From Nitrospirota bacterium (GTDB lineage: Bacteria > Nitrospirota > Nitrospiria > Nitrospirales > UBA8639): a stretch of DNA of 64,000 nt. Where the stretch lies: the NCBI GenBank assembly GCA_011088105.1, contig JAALKI010000009.1:23373-87372 (forward strand), given 5' to 3'. Made by a program: the position numbers and the translations under genes. Below, in pieces: positions 54,971-64,000 of this stretch. The notes under the pieces are model-generated. The model searched no databases. It saw only the letters and a program-made list of their open reading frames with translations, and was not told the origin of the DNA. Positions within the stretch are counted from its first letter, which is position 1. The number at the start of each line of letters is the position of its first letter.

Positions 54971-57616
54971 TCATTCTTGTCGAAGTACGGTGAGAGGCGG
55001 CTGCGCGAGCACGCGGTATGTACTCAAGAGCCCTACGCTTAAAGCCAGGAGCACCGTGAGGCCTAAGGCATAGCCTGGCAATGCTGGATCGAATACCCAA
55101 GGGATATCGAGGAAAAATGTCAAGATAACCCATGACAAGACACTTCCCAAGCCAATGCCAACTAATCCAGCCAGTGTGCCAATGATGCCACACTCGATCG
55201 CAAAGGACTGCACCAGCTCACGACGGGTTGCTCCAAGAGCTTTCACGATGGCAGATTCATAGAGTCGGCGGTAGCGGTTGGCAGAGAGCGCCGCAATCAT
55301 CACGATCGTGCCGCTCATGAGACAGAGCAGGGCTAACCCTTCGATGGCCCAGGCTAATTGATGAAGCAAGTCGGCCACATTTTGTAAGACGTCTCGGATT
55401 TTAATGGCTGTGACATTGGGAAGCGTGGTAACCAAGGTACGCTGAAGAGGAATCTCATCCTTTTCTTCAACGCTTGCTGTGGAAATATAGGTGAGTGGGG
55501 CTCCAGCTAAGGAACCTGGGGAAAGGATCATGAAAAAGTTGGTCGAAAAGCTTCCCCAGTTGACGGTTCTGGTACTGACAACGGTTGTAGGAAAAATTGT
55601 GCCCTGAATATCAAAGGCAATCTGTTCTCCCAAGGCCACACCCAGGTTCTTAGCGGCCTCGGCTTCTATTGACACACCTGGGAGAGAGGTGTCTGATTCT
55701 TCATAGCGAGGATTGAGCTGCCACCAATCCCCCTCCGCAATCTCATTATCTTTGGGGATTTCGGATAACGAGGTAAGAACATATTCCCTCGTAAAGTACC
55801 AGCCATTCCGTTTGCCTTGATGAGCCTCTGGGTCAATAGGGATACCTCGTATCGAAGCCAAGCGACTGCGAACCACCGGTGTCAGTGTGTAGGTTCCTGG
55901 GGCTGTCCATTGTTGGAGAATGTCTTCGAATGCCTCTTGTTGATCCGGCTGGATATCAATGAAAAAAAAGGAAGGTGCTTGATCAGGAATCTGTTCACCA
56001 ATGGTGGTAAGGAGGGATGTTTTGACCATAGCAATGGTCATAAGTACCATCACACCAATACCGATGGCCACGGACATGCCGGTTGTAAAGTTGCCTGGGC
56101 GGCGAACGTTGGCCAGCGCGTGCCGAAGAATAAACGGGAAAGACGATTGGCCTTGAGGCAGCAGCCATAAGAGGGCGTTGACACTCATGATGAGGAGGGC
56201 GAGGCCAATCATGAATGCGGCCATAAACACGAGGCCTAACGTCATGGAGTGGGCTTGCCACATGGCCAGTCCTGCGAGGCCACATCCCATCATCAGCATT
56301 GTTCCCCAGCGAGGTCGATCGCGCAGGAAGTTCCCGATCCATTGCTGGCCTCTTTGCCACCATCGCTTGCCTTGAGCCTGGGCGTTTGAGGTGTCGACCT
56401 GTCGGCGAAACACGAATGCCGGTGGGATCTGTCTAATCATCAGCAGCGGCCACAAAGTAAAGAGGAGGGTGGAGAGCATTCCGAGCATGATGCCCTTGAT
56501 GATGGGGAGGGGAGCGATGTGTGTTGTGAGTGGGACCGCAATGAGTGCATTCAAGAAAATAGGAGCCATGGTTTGAAGCATGAGGCCCAAGCCTGCACCC
56601 AGCAGGCTTCCGATTCCTCCCAATAACAGGCTTTGGAGGAGATAGGTTCTGGTAATCATTCCAGCATCGGCGCCAATCGCCTTCAAAATGGCAATGTTTG
56701 TGACCTTTTGAGTCATAAAGCCTTGAATCGTACAGGCGACACCAATTCCCCCGACAAACAACGCCGTAAGTCCAATCAATCCAAGATACGTGGATAATTG
56801 GTCGAGAAACCGACGAATACGAGGTTGAGCTTCCCGGTACGTTGTGAGGCGAGCCCCTTTTTTTGCCAATCGTCCTTGGAGTTCACCCTGGGTGGCCTGC
56901 AGGGAAAAGACAGAAGGGAGACGGAGCAGGTAGCGTTCCCGGATTCGACTGCCTCGTTGAACCAGGTCGGTTGCGTCTAAGGCTTCACGAGAAAGTATGA
57001 CGCGGGGCCCGAGGCTGAAAGCACTGGCAACTCGGTCTGGTTCTTTGAGCAGGGTGCCCGTGATGGTGAAGAGCACATGCCCGATTTTCAGCGGGCTGCC
57101 AACCGTTAGACCTAAGCGAATCAGCAATGACTCTTGCACAATGATCCCGTGGCAAGGAGGCGTTGTACAGGCGGTGGCAGGCAAGAACAAGAGTGACGGC
57201 AGAGGCTGCAGGGGAGTGGTCGTCAGTGAGCCATACAATGGGTAGGCCGAGTCTACAGCCTTCAACTCAACAATTTGTGTGGAAGCCAGTTGAGATGCAT
57301 CGGGCGTTGTCGTGTCAACTGTGGCAGCCATCGCCACCAGTTCTCGGACGTGAGACCGTTCAATTCCACGGGTTTCAAGGGATTCCACAATCGAAAGTCC
57401 TACGTCACTAAGTGGTCGGGCCAAGCGAATTTGCAGATCTCCCCCCAAGAGTGCGCGCGCATCTTGAGCAATGATGTGCTGGACGTTGGCGCTGAAGAGT
57501 CCCACGCCGATGACCGCGCCGACGCCAATGGCGATACAGGCAAAGAAAAAGATAAATCGATGCCATTGCCCACGGGTTTCCCTCCAAGCCATTTTGAACG
57601 ATAACGAGAGCATCAT
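54971..57616 (-). CDS. ybbP: ABC transporter permease, YbbP/FtsX-like
   Basis: 881 residues. It has an N-terminal membrane helix, a long MacB-like periplasmic domain (about 50-250), three helices, a second periplasmic domain (about 520-690) and a final FtsX-type block (LAWAIEGLALLCLMSGTIVM, LVQSFAIECGIIGTLAGLVG). This duplicated FtsX layout with ten or so helices is typical of YbbP. It probably works with the adjacent YbbA ATPase in lipid or lipoprotein handling; the substrate is unknown. Confidence 0.9.
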   Translation of the reverse strand: MMLSLSFKMAWRETRGQWHRFIFFFACIAIGVGAVIGVGLFSANVQHIIAQDARALLGGDLQIRLARPLSDVGLSIVESLETRGIERSHVRELVAMAATVDTTTPDASQLASTQIVELKAVDSAYPLYGSLTTTPLQPLPSLLFLPATACTTPPCHGIIVQESLLIRLGLTVGSPLKIGHVLFTITGTLLKEPDRVASAFSLGPRVILSREALDATDLVQRGSRIRERYLLRLPSVFSLQATQGELQGRLAKKGARLTTYREAQPRIRRFLDQLSTYLGLIGLTALFVGGIGVACTIQGFMTQKVTNIAILKAIGADAGMITRTYLLQSLLLGGIGSLLGAGLGLMLQTMAPIFLNALIAVPLTTHIAPLPIIKGIMLGMLSTLLFTLWPLLMIRQIPPAFVFRRQVDTSNAQAQGKRWWQRGQQWIGNFLRDRPRWGTMLMMGCGLAGLAMWQAHSMTLGLVFMAAFMIGLALLIMSVNALLWLLPQGQSSFPFILRHALANVRRPGNFTTGMSVAIGIGVMVLMTIAMVKTSLLTTIGEQIPDQAPSFFFIDIQPDQQEAFEDILQQWTAPGTYTLTPVVRSRLASIRGIPIDPEAHQGKRNGWYFTREYVLTSLSEIPKDNEIAEGDWWQLNPRYEESDTSLPGVSIEAEAAKNLGVALGEQIAFDIQGTIFPTTVVSTRTVNWGSFSTNFFMILSPGSLAGAPLTYISTASVEEKDEIPLQRTLVTTLPNVTAIKIRDVLQNVADLLHQLAWAIEGLALLCLMSGTIVMIAALSANRYRRLYESAIVKALGATRRELVQSFAIECGIIGTLAGLVGIGLGSVLSWVILTFFLDIPWVFDPALPGYALGLTVLLALSVGLLSTYRVLAQPPLTVLRQE

Positions 57617-57633
57617 GAATCCGTGATGGTGGG

Positions 57634-58314
57634 TTAGTCCGAGGGAAGCAAGCGATCAGAAACGAGATGCCCATCTTGTAGCGTGAGAACACGGTCGGCT
57701 TGATTGGCCAAGGCGGTGTCATGAGTCACGAGGACCAACGTACTGTCATGCTCTCGATTTAATTGAAGCAAAAGCTGAATGATGTGTTCCCCATTGTTGC
57801 TATCCAAGTTTCCTGTTGGTTCATCGGCAAAGAGGATGGGGGGGGAACAGGCAAATGCGCGTGCGACGGCGACACGTTGTTGCTCGCCGCCTGAGAGTTG
57901 GACAGGGTAATGGTGAAGACGATCTTGGAGTCCCACCATGTCTAGGAGCGTTTGCGCGCGGTTTTTGGCTGATGAGTGCTGACTTAAATCAAGGGGCAAC
58001 GTGACGTTTTCCAAGGCTGTCAGCGTAGGGATTAAATGAAAGGATTGAAACACATAACCAATCGATTGTCGCCGAAACTGTGCCATGTCATGTTCCGACC
58101 AGTGAGTAATCTCTTGTCCGTTAAGTTGTATCGTTCCTGCCGTTGGTCGATCGAGTCCAGCTAACAGTCCCAGCAAGGTAGACTTGCCACTGCCGGACGG
58201 GCCAATAATCGCGGTTACTTGTTTGTTGGGAATCTCAAAGCTAATACCAGACAAAATAGTCACCGTATGGTGTCCGGCATTCAGTTGCATGTGCAGGTTG
58301 TGAACGGCAATCAT
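57634..58314 (-). CDS. ybbA: ABC transporter ATP-binding protein, YbbA/LolD-like
   Basis: 226 residues. Walker [20 protein letters not shown]-loop [18 protein letters not shown], signature [17 protein letters not shown], Walker [14 protein letters not shown] and switch VTHDTALA. The MacB/LolD-type EPTGNLDS and the adjacent FtsX-type permease define the class. It is divergent from tesA, the same gene module as in E. coli (tesA-ybbA-ybbP). Confidence 0.93.
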   Translation of the reverse strand: MIAVHNLHMQLNAGHHTVTILSGISFEIPNKQVTAIIGPSGSGKSTLLGLLAGLDRPTAGTIQLNGQEITHWSEHDMAQFRRQSIGYVFQSFHLIPTLTALENVTLPLDLSQHSSAKNRAQTLLDMVGLQDRLHHYPVQLSGGEQQRVAVARAFACSPPILFADEPTGNLDSNNGEHIIQLLLQLNREHDSTLVLVTHDTALANQADRVLTLQDGHLVSDRLLPSD

Positions 58315-58424
58315 ACTGATGAGTCAAGAAGGAATAACGGATGTGGAAATCATGTTCTTCACAGCCTATTATAACTGATATGTCAATTTCACCTTGTTAT
58401 CGTAAGAATGGTCTGCCATCCAAC

Positions 58425-59201
58425 ATGAGAGCGTCTGCAACGATTAGTGTGTGTTGGCTGGTTGTTGTCGTGAGTCTCATGGTATTGATAACAGTGGGCT
58501 GTGATTCTTCATCGGAGAATTCGTTGTCAGGTATGTCTTCTCATCCGGCTTCAACAACGCAACCCATAGAAGCCATTTCTCCATTGGGCGCCACAAAAGG
58601 CAAGAACGCAGCCATGTCTGATGACCAAGGTCGGTTGCCGCGAATTGTCGCGTTTGGCGATAGTTTGACGGCGGGCTTTGGCGTGGCGCCCCATCAAGCC
58701 TATCCCTTCCTCTTGCAAGCACGTCTTCAGGACGCAGGGTATCAGTATACAGTGGTGAATGCTGGCGTCAGTGGCGAAACCACAGCTGGAGGCGTTCGAC
58801 GCGTGGATTGGATATTGAAAAGCCAGCCCTCTGTAGTCATCTTAGAACTTGGTGCCAATGATGGACTTCGAGGACAAGACCTTCAGGAGATGGCTAGCAA
58901 TCTTCGGCACATCGTTGAGCGTTTTCAAGCGGCGAAAGTGAGGATCTTGTTCGTCGGGATGAAAATACCGCCAAACTATGGGCAGGACTACACCATGCAA
59001 TTTTCCGAGACCTATCCTCAAATAGCCAAAGAGTTAGATGTTCCACTCATGCCATTTTTTCTAGAAGGCGTTGCAGCTGAGACTGAGTTGACCCAAGGTG
59101 ATGGGATTCATCCAAATGCAAAAGGCTACAAGTTGATCGTCGAAAACCTCTTGCCATTTATCACGCCACTGCTTGATTGTGCTTCACCACGCTGTCAGTG
59201 A
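58425..59201 (+). CDS. tesA: GDSL-type arylesterase/lysophospholipase TesA, lipoprotein form
   Basis: 258 residues from ATG 58425 (starts at 58341 and 58380 are also in frame). The N-terminus MRASATISVCWLVVVVSLMV ending LITVGC is a lipoprotein signal, so unlike E. coli TesA it would be lipid-anchored. SGNH blocks are complete: AFGDSLTAGFG (block I Ser), GVSGETTAGG, GANDGLRGQD and DGIHPNAKGY (Asp-His). It hydrolyses thioesters or lysophospholipids in the envelope. Divergent from ybbA. Confidence 0.9.
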   Translation: MRASATISVCWLVVVVSLMVLITVGCDSSSENSLSGMSSHPASTTQPIEAISPLGATKGKNAAMSDDQGRLPRIVAFGDSLTAGFGVAPHQAYPFLLQARLQDAGYQYTVVNAGVSGETTAGGVRRVDWILKSQPSVVILELGANDGLRGQDLQEMASNLRHIVERFQAAKVRILFVGMKIPPNYGQDYTMQFSETYPQIAKELDVPLMPFFLEGVAAETELTQGDGIHPNAKGYKLIVENLLPFITPLLDCASPRCQ

Positions 59202-59289
59202 AGTTGCGGAGATGATTGGCAGGTAAGATGTTCCATTACCGTTGGAGAACGATCCTTTTTAGACAATTCGCAATAACAGGAGGCATGAC

Positions 59290-60042
59290 ATGGCAGATAG
59301 GCTTAAAGGAAAAGTGGGAATTATCACTGGTGGGAACAGCGGAATTGGTTTGGCGACGGCCAAAACATTTCAAGCAGAGGGCGCCACCGTTGTGATCACT
59401 GGTCGAAGGAAGGACGCCGTAGCAACTGCCGTGAAAGACATTGGTGGGAGTTGCATAGGGATCGTCTCGGATACGGGCAATTTGAATGCGATTCAAACTT
59501 TTTATCAAGAAGTGAAGAAGAAGGTGGGCACTATTGATATCCTGTTTCTCAATGCGGGCGTGGCAACATTTGGTTCGTTTGCTTCAATTGATGAAGCGAC
59601 GTTTGATGAGATGGTCGACGTCAATTTTAAAGGTCTGTTTTTTAATGTTCAGACTGCCTTGCCGCTATTGAGTGAAGGAGCGTCTGTCATCTTCAACACG
59701 TCTATCGCTGACCAAAAGGGATTTCCGAACACGAATGTGTACGCGGCCACGAAAGCCGCTGTTCGAAGTTTGGCCAGAACGCTGTCGACGGAACTGCTTG
59801 ATCAAAACATCAGGGTCAATGCCATTGCTCCTGGACCAATTGATACGCCTATTTTTGAAAAAATTGGTGCTCCACAAGGGGCCATTTCCGGCATTAAAAA
59901 TGGCTTCGCCGGTGAAAATCCTATGAAGCGATTAGGCACGTCAGATGAAGTGGCAAAAGCCGTGCTATTTTTAGCTTCGGATGATTCCTCGTATATCACA
60001 GGAATTGACCTGACGGTCGATGGCGGGATGACTCAACTATAA
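59290..60042 (+). CDS. Short-chain dehydrogenase/reductase
   Basis: 250 residues, classical SDR. Cofactor motif GGNSGIGLATAKTF (TGxxxGIG type), NAG motif FLNAGVATFG, catalytic Ser in FNTSIADQKG, Tyr-x3-Lys in VYAATKAAV, and PGPIDTPIF with final GIDLTVDGGM. The sequence resembles glucose/3-oxoacyl-type SDRs acting with NADP(H) (GRR after beta-2). The substrate cannot be read from the sequence. AGGAGG precedes the ATG. Confidence 0.93.
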   Translation: MADRLKGKVGIITGGNSGIGLATAKTFQAEGATVVITGRRKDAVATAVKDIGGSCIGIVSDTGNLNAIQTFYQEVKKKVGTIDILFLNAGVATFGSFASIDEATFDEMVDVNFKGLFFNVQTALPLLSEGASVIFNTSIADQKGFPNTNVYAATKAAVRSLARTLSTELLDQNIRVNAIAPGPIDTPIFEKIGAPQGAISGIKNGFAGENPMKRLGTSDEVAKAVLFLASDDSSYITGIDLTVDGGMTQL

Positions 60043-60161
60043 GTCCGTGCCTGCAATTATTCAGAGAAAGTGCATTGATTGGATAAGTGGACAAATCTTT
60101 TGTTGAATGAGTAATTCCTGTCTTTTGTTCATGATCAGTCGAAAAATGAATCGTAGGCCTA

Positions 60162-60419
60162 CTATCGATAGATATCTTTGCGGCGAGCGATTTTTAACAC
60201 AAGCACAATTAGTTGTTTATTGTGAATTTCATAAATCACTCGAACGTTTCCGATGCGCCAACGATAGAGCCCTTTGAATTCTCCACTGAAAGCTTTCCCC
60301 TCATAAGGGTTTTGGGCCAAACGTTGCTGAAGGCTGTCTAGGATCTGTTCTTGGTCTGACTTGGTGAGTTTCTGCAGCTCTTTTTTGACAGACGCTTTGA
60401 ATTGGATCTCAAACCCCAA
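60162..60419 (-). CDS. RelE/ParE-family toxin
   Basis: 85 residues, begins MGFEIQFKASVKKELQKL. The RelE-type core is NPYEGKAFSGEFKGLYRWRI, NVRVIYEI and the C-terminal IARRKDIYR. These proteins cleave mRNA at the ribosome or inhibit gyrase. Its start overlaps the antitoxin gene by 11 bases, the usual antitoxin-toxin order. Confidence 0.9.
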   Translation of the reverse strand: MGFEIQFKASVKKELQKLTKSDQEQILDSLQQRLAQNPYEGKAFSGEFKGLYRWRIGNVRVIYEIHNKQLIVLVLKIARRKDIYR

Positions 60420-60624
60420 GCGATTTTCTCATTTGGGCCATCGTCAAGATTTTATCGTCCTTATCGACTTGGCGAGCTAGAGCAATCTCATAATCTTCAT
60501 ATTCCTGCAGATAGAATTCCAACGCTTTTTTAATAAAATAGCTTTTAGGGCGTTCCGTTTCTTTAGCCAAATGTCGAAGCTTGCGATCGAGTTGATCTGT
60601 GACTCTCAAAGTTAAGGTTGCCAT
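60409..60624 (-). CDS. RelB/CopG-type antitoxin
   Basis: 71 residues from ATG 60624 (GGAGG just upstream); an upstream start is less likely. A ribbon-helix-helix DNA-binding N-terminus (ATLTLRVTDQLDRKLRHLAK, RPKSYFIKKALEFYL) is followed by a toxin-binding tail. It autoregulates the pair with the downstream RelE-like toxin. Upstream, 60625-60876 holds no gene. Confidence 0.88.
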   Translation of the reverse strand: MATLTLRVTDQLDRKLRHLAKETERPKSYFIKKALEFYLQEYEDYEIALARQVDKDDKILTMAQMRKSLGV

Positions 60625-60876
60625 GTGTCCTCCATGTAATTTTTTCGAATACATGTAATACTGCGGCATATATTATTCTCATTCAAGTTTTAGTTCTTTG
60701 CGAGAAAATGGCTATAAGGTTGAAATGTTGGCATATTTTGACGAGACTATCTTGCTAGAAATGTTGTCATGTTGGCATTAAGATACTCTTTCAATTAATC
60801 GGATACACCGCGAGACAGAAAAAAATAACCACCTATGCTCCTTATACTAAAAAAATCATTCAATAGAAGGTGCCCT

Positions 60877-62385
60877 ATGTTCACCCCAATGACTCATCGT
60901 TCCCTCGCGTATTTCACTGTCTTATTCATTGCTGTCGTATTCAGTGGATGTGTTACGCAAAAAGACAAAGCGATTGCTGAAGGTACAGCTGTGCTCAAAA
61001 AGGCTGAAAAAGTTTATGCGGCCTATAGTGTATTGGCCCCCTCTGCCACAGGCACGACCATCCTCTACGCCCGTGTCATTGTCGATGGGACAAACACTCA
61101 CTGCCCCACGCTGACTAGCAGCGCTGGTGTTACTATCCCTACGCATCCAAGAGGTTTACACCCAGATGCGGGCAATGCCACACAAAATTTTCCTGTTACG
61201 CTCTGTGAGGCCATTATTTCCCCCGATACTGCCTATACAGACCTTTCGGGAATCGTCAATTTACAAGCTGTCACATTGAGCCCATCGGCCGTTCTTGTGT
61301 ACGGAGATTCAGGCTGCAAGAGTAAGAAGTGTAAGCCAGGAAATCCCTCTAAACATTTTAAAAAGCTGGCCAAAGTCGGTATCCAAGAACATCCTCAACT
61401 GATTTTGCACATGGGTGACTTTAATTATCGAGGAACATCGGGCAGTATCGCGAAAGGGGTGTATGCCTACGATGCAGGGGACGGTGGTTTTGGTGGGGCA
61501 TCGTGCGGGTTTAACAGCACCTACAACAGCCAAAACTCTAGCGGGAGCCCAAGGCCCGATACATGGCAGTATTGGTATGAGGATTTCTTTCTCCCTGCTA
61601 AAGACTTACTTCCTATCGCTCCATGGATTTTTGCCCGGGGAAACCATGAGCTCTGTAGCCGGGCCGGCGTCGGATGGTTTTACTTTCTAGGACCTGGTTC
61701 ATCGCTGAAGGGTGGCATTGCGCAAATGCAATGTCCTAATCAAGGCTGCTATAGCAATCCGCCAGCGACACCGGCTTCGCATATCATCATGATTCCACCT
61801 TATGCCGTTGAGTTGAATGATGTACGTGTATGGGTGATGGATTCCGCGAACGCCTGCGATGCAAGTGCTGCGAATCCACTGACTGTTCAATACCAGGCCC
61901 AATTTGAGCAATTGCAAACCAACTCCCAAGGTAAAAACACGTGGATGATGACTCATCGTCCCTTATGGGGCATTAATAGTACGGCTCCGGGGAATGCCAT
62001 AAACATCATGATGCAAACGGCTTTGGCCAATACACCCATGAAGTCATTACCATCTTCAGTCTCCCTTTCTTTTTCAGGTCATATGCATATCTACCAGTCC
62101 CTAGATTTTCCAAATAATTCCGCTCGTCCACCACAAATTATCATTGGGAATAGTGGGGTCAGCTTGGAAAAGCATGGGGTGGTTGGCGACTTCAGCTCAG
62201 TCCAGGTTGATGGGCAAAATGCAAGTGGCAATGGCATGAACATATATGGTTTTTTATCTATGAAGCTACAACCCAATGGTACCTGGACAGGAGATATTCT
62301 CGATTCGTCAGGTAAAGCTTTTGTTACATGTGGAACTCAGACGCTAGCAACGAATAAGAGTATTTGTGTCTTGGATCAAAGTTAG
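60877..62385 (+). CDS. Exported metallophosphoesterase lipoprotein
   Basis: 502 residues from ATG 60877 (AAGGTG five bases upstream). A lipoprotein signal ends at VFSGC. The calcineurin-like metal site is LVYGDSGC (Asp), HMGDFNYRG (Asp), ARGNHELCS (Asn-His), MTHRPLWG (His) and FSGHMHIYQ (His-x-His). Long Ser/Gly/Asn-rich and Cys-containing insertions between motifs suggest an extracellular phosphatase or nucleotidase. No partner gene is obvious. Confidence 0.88.
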   Translation: MFTPMTHRSLAYFTVLFIAVVFSGCVTQKDKAIAEGTAVLKKAEKVYAAYSVLAPSATGTTILYARVIVDGTNTHCPTLTSSAGVTIPTHPRGLHPDAGNATQNFPVTLCEAIISPDTAYTDLSGIVNLQAVTLSPSAVLVYGDSGCKSKKCKPGNPSKHFKKLAKVGIQEHPQLILHMGDFNYRGTSGSIAKGVYAYDAGDGGFGGASCGFNSTYNSQNSSGSPRPDTWQYWYEDFFLPAKDLLPIAPWIFARGNHELCSRAGVGWFYFLGPGSSLKGGIAQMQCPNQGCYSNPPATPASHIIMIPPYAVELNDVRVWVMDSANACDASAANPLTVQYQAQFEQLQTNSQGKNTWMMTHRPLWGINSTAPGNAINIMMQTALANTPMKSLPSSVSLSFSGHMHIYQSLDFPNNSARPPQIIIGNSGVSLEKHGVVGDFSSVQVDGQNASGNGMNIYGFLSMKLQPNGTWTGDILDSSGKAFVTCGTQTLATNKSICVLDQS

Positions 62386-62511
62386 AGGCATCCTCTTTTC
62401 ATGAGGAAAGAAGCTTTGAGCCCTTCGGTGAAAAAGAGGCAAGTTTTACAACTCAGTCAGTGAGCCTTACGGCACTTTCTGTAAGAGATACACCGCGAAG
62501 GGAGCCCTCAA

Positions 62512-63387
62512 ATGGCAATGAGCGATGAAGACTTCTCATATTCAACTGACGCGGCCTCGCAAAAGAGTCCACAGGAGAATGAGAGGCAGTGCGAACCCGT
62601 CTATGAGGTTCCTCCACCCAATCCATTGGGAGGCAAAACATTAGTCGTTGACCAATCGAATCCGCAACGGTATCCACGTCCCTCTGCAGCCATTCAAGAT
62701 GCGGGCCCAGACGATCAAATTTTTGTTTGCTCTGGTATTTATGAGGATCGGATCTTCATTGCGGAACAACCCATCCAGCTTATTGGCGCCGGGAGGAACC
62801 AGGTTCAAATTTTCAGTCGAAAAAGCGGCCCCTTGTACCTGCAGCGATGTCCTCGAGGCATCATTTCCGGGATTACCTTCCGCTACGTCGGGAGTGACCA
62901 ACATTTGGCCATGAACATTTTAGATTCGACCTGTACCATTTCGTACTGTCGGGCCAAAGAAGGTATTTTGTCGGGCATTGTTATTTATGGTCCTCAAAGT
63001 CGCCCAACCCTTATGCATAATGAAGTATGTTTCAACCGAGAATCTGGAATTTTTTCATTTGCAGGAGCTCAACCATATATCTCTAACAACCTCTGTTATG
63101 CTAATCACCATTTTGGGCTTGCGGTGCGGGATGATGGCACATGCCCAGATCTGAAACGCAATGTGTGCCGGAATAATATGTTAAGTGGGATTCTGCTGTT
63201 TCATCGTGCACAGGCTTTGTTGGTAGAGAATGTCTGCAAAGCCAATCAACATTGGGGCTTGGTCCTCACGCCCGACTGTCAAACAACTCCAGCAACCGAC
63301 CAACTCGTGCAGACAAATATGCTCGTCGAAAACCCCCGAGGCGAGATGGTCGTGACACATGAGCCCTTAGCGGAGATCGGACGATAG
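62512..63387 (+). CDS. Right-handed parallel beta-helix protein
   Basis: 291 residues. After a Gln/Pro-rich N-terminus, repeats of the NosD/pectate-lyase type follow (FVCSGIYEDRIFIAEQPIQL, GIISGITFRYVG, GILSGIVIYGPQSRPTLMHN, SGIFSFAGAQPYISNNLCYA, FGLAVRDDGTCPDLKRNVCR). About nine rungs can be traced, with Cys and Asn at turns. No signal peptide is obvious. Carbohydrate binding or a structural role is possible; no catalytic residues are recognised. ATG 62518 is an alternative start. Confidence 0.8.
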   Translation: MAMSDEDFSYSTDAASQKSPQENERQCEPVYEVPPPNPLGGKTLVVDQSNPQRYPRPSAAIQDAGPDDQIFVCSGIYEDRIFIAEQPIQLIGAGRNQVQIFSRKSGPLYLQRCPRGIISGITFRYVGSDQHLAMNILDSTCTISYCRAKEGILSGIVIYGPQSRPTLMHNEVCFNRESGIFSFAGAQPYISNNLCYANHHFGLAVRDDGTCPDLKRNVCRNNMLSGILLFHRAQALLVENVCKANQHWGLVLTPDCQTTPATDQLVQTNMLVENPRGEMVVTHEPLAEIGR

Positions 63388-63696
63388 GATGAAAAAAGTA
63401 AGGGAGCGTTTATGGAAATTTTGTCAGCTCTGTGAGCCTCCTTCCTATGAGAATTCGGCGATCCTTTACTTAGTTGATGTAGCTTACGAGAAAAGAGACG
63501 CTGAAATTTTATGATTCCTTAAGACAAAGTTTTTAATAGATACCCACGTGCTGACGAACATAGTTCTGTTTATTACACATTACGGTCATCCTGCTTTACG
63601 GAACCTTGTTCTCACCCAACCCTCCGGACATGAATTTTAATTACGTAGATATACGTGTTTTGGACCCTTGATCGGTCTTGGGCACAATGAGGAATC
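63388..63696. other. Intergenic region without recognised gene
   Basis: About 309 bp between the beta-helix gene and the terminal remnant. It holds only a 41-codon plus-strand frame (63389-63514, starting MKKVRERLWKFCQLCE) without a ribosome-binding site or family resemblance. No terminator, RNA gene or repeat was seen. Confidence 0.6.
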
Positions 63697-64000
63697 TCAT
63701 AACAATGAGCGCATCTTGCTCACGAGAGGCTTGATAAAATCGCTATCCTCCCAGTATTCATTATGACTGAAGGGATTCCAACTACTGGTCCATCCTCCGG
63801 AATTAATTTCTTTATCCTTGTAGACTTCCTTTTTGTAGGAAGCACTCAATGGTTTTAACGGCCATCCCAAAGGATCATCTTCGTCATAATAGTTGTACCA
63901 GGTGAAGTCATAGCCTTTGCTTGATGTAGAAATGGCTTTAATATCTTTTGGGGCTGTCCTAGATAACTATTTCATATAAGGCTTAACCCACTGTTTTAAT
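63697..64000 (-). pseudogene. C-terminal remnant of an unidentified protein, in-frame amber stop
   Basis: A minus-strand frame reads on from the window edge (LKQWVKPYMK, then TAG at 63967-63969, then LSRTAPKDIKAISTSSKGYD) to the stop at 63697. The downstream part, with WYNYYDEDDPLGWPLKPLS and SWNPFSHNEYWEDSDFIKPL, looks like real protein and recalls the C-terminus of serine-hydrolase/lipase-like proteins, a low-certainty recollection. No start codon except an internal Met follows the TAG, so this is probably a decayed gene or carries a sequence error. It is cut by the window. Confidence 0.55.

Noticed and set aside
63389..63514. 41-codon plus-strand frame after the beta-helix gene
   Set aside because: No ribosome-binding site, homology or conserved context; kept only as part of the intergenic description.

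Overview
The window looks like a chromosomal segment of a Nitrospira-type bacterium (phylum Nitrospirota). This rests on family recognition rather than a database search: an atypical EF-Tu, LPS-export and sigma-54 genes directly after the ribosomal super-operon, several secreted SUMF1-domain proteins beside c-type haem and cupredoxin-like proteins, and a base composition near 50% GC by eye. It is diderm (lptCAB, lipoproteins, type IV pilus genes). No rRNA, tRNA, insertion sequence, prophage or CRISPR array was recognised.

Nt 1-22028 (+ strand) hold the end of rpoC and then an unbroken str-S10-spc-alpha super-operon: rpsL, rpsG, fusA, tuf, rpsJ, rplC-rplD-rplW-rplB, rpsS, rplV, rpsC, rplP, rpmC, rpsQ, rplN, rplX, rplE, rpsN, rpsH, rplF, rplR, rpsE, rpmD, rplO, secY, adk, map, infA, rpmJ, rpsM, rpsK, rpsD, rpoA, rplQ. 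A full-consensus sigma-70 promoter precedes rpsL. tuf differs from its neighbours in base composition and has a non-canonical switch I. Nt 22233-38253 (+) carry lptC-lptA-lptB, rpoN, rapZ (Walker A lysine replaced by cysteine), pilM-pilN-pilO/P fusion-AMIN protein, aroC, aroB, a GAF-GAF-ANTAR regulator, nadE and glnD. Between the ANTAR gene and nadE lies a compact attenuator whose terminator competes with a hexaloop hairpin of the type ANTAR proteins bind. A small secreted EF-hand-like protein (-) and a PriA lacking its helicase motifs (+) follow.

Nt 41463-53236 are sixteen consecutive minus-strand genes: stress enzymes (glutathione peroxidase, VOC protein, thiol peroxidase), a TudS-like DUF523-DUF1722 protein, a TIGR01777 epimerase, a CbiX-like chelatase, membrane and PDZ proteins, a cupredoxin-like protein, a Tll0287-like c-haem protein, three secreted SUMF1-fold proteins and a zinc-ribbon protein. 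At the head, read divergently, is a CarH-type MerR/B12 photoreceptor gene, and the shared intergenic region is full of phased TTTGTC repeats. I read this as a probable light- and B12-controlled photo-oxidative stress locus, which would fit the light sensitivity of nitrite oxidisers. That link is inference.

Nt 54351-64000 hold a DUF3568 lipoprotein, the ybbP/ybbA-tesA ABC-lipase module, an SDR oxidoreductase, a RelBE-type toxin-antitoxin pair, a metallophosphatase lipoprotein, a right-handed beta-helix protein, and at the very end a minus-strand coding remnant interrupted by an in-frame stop.
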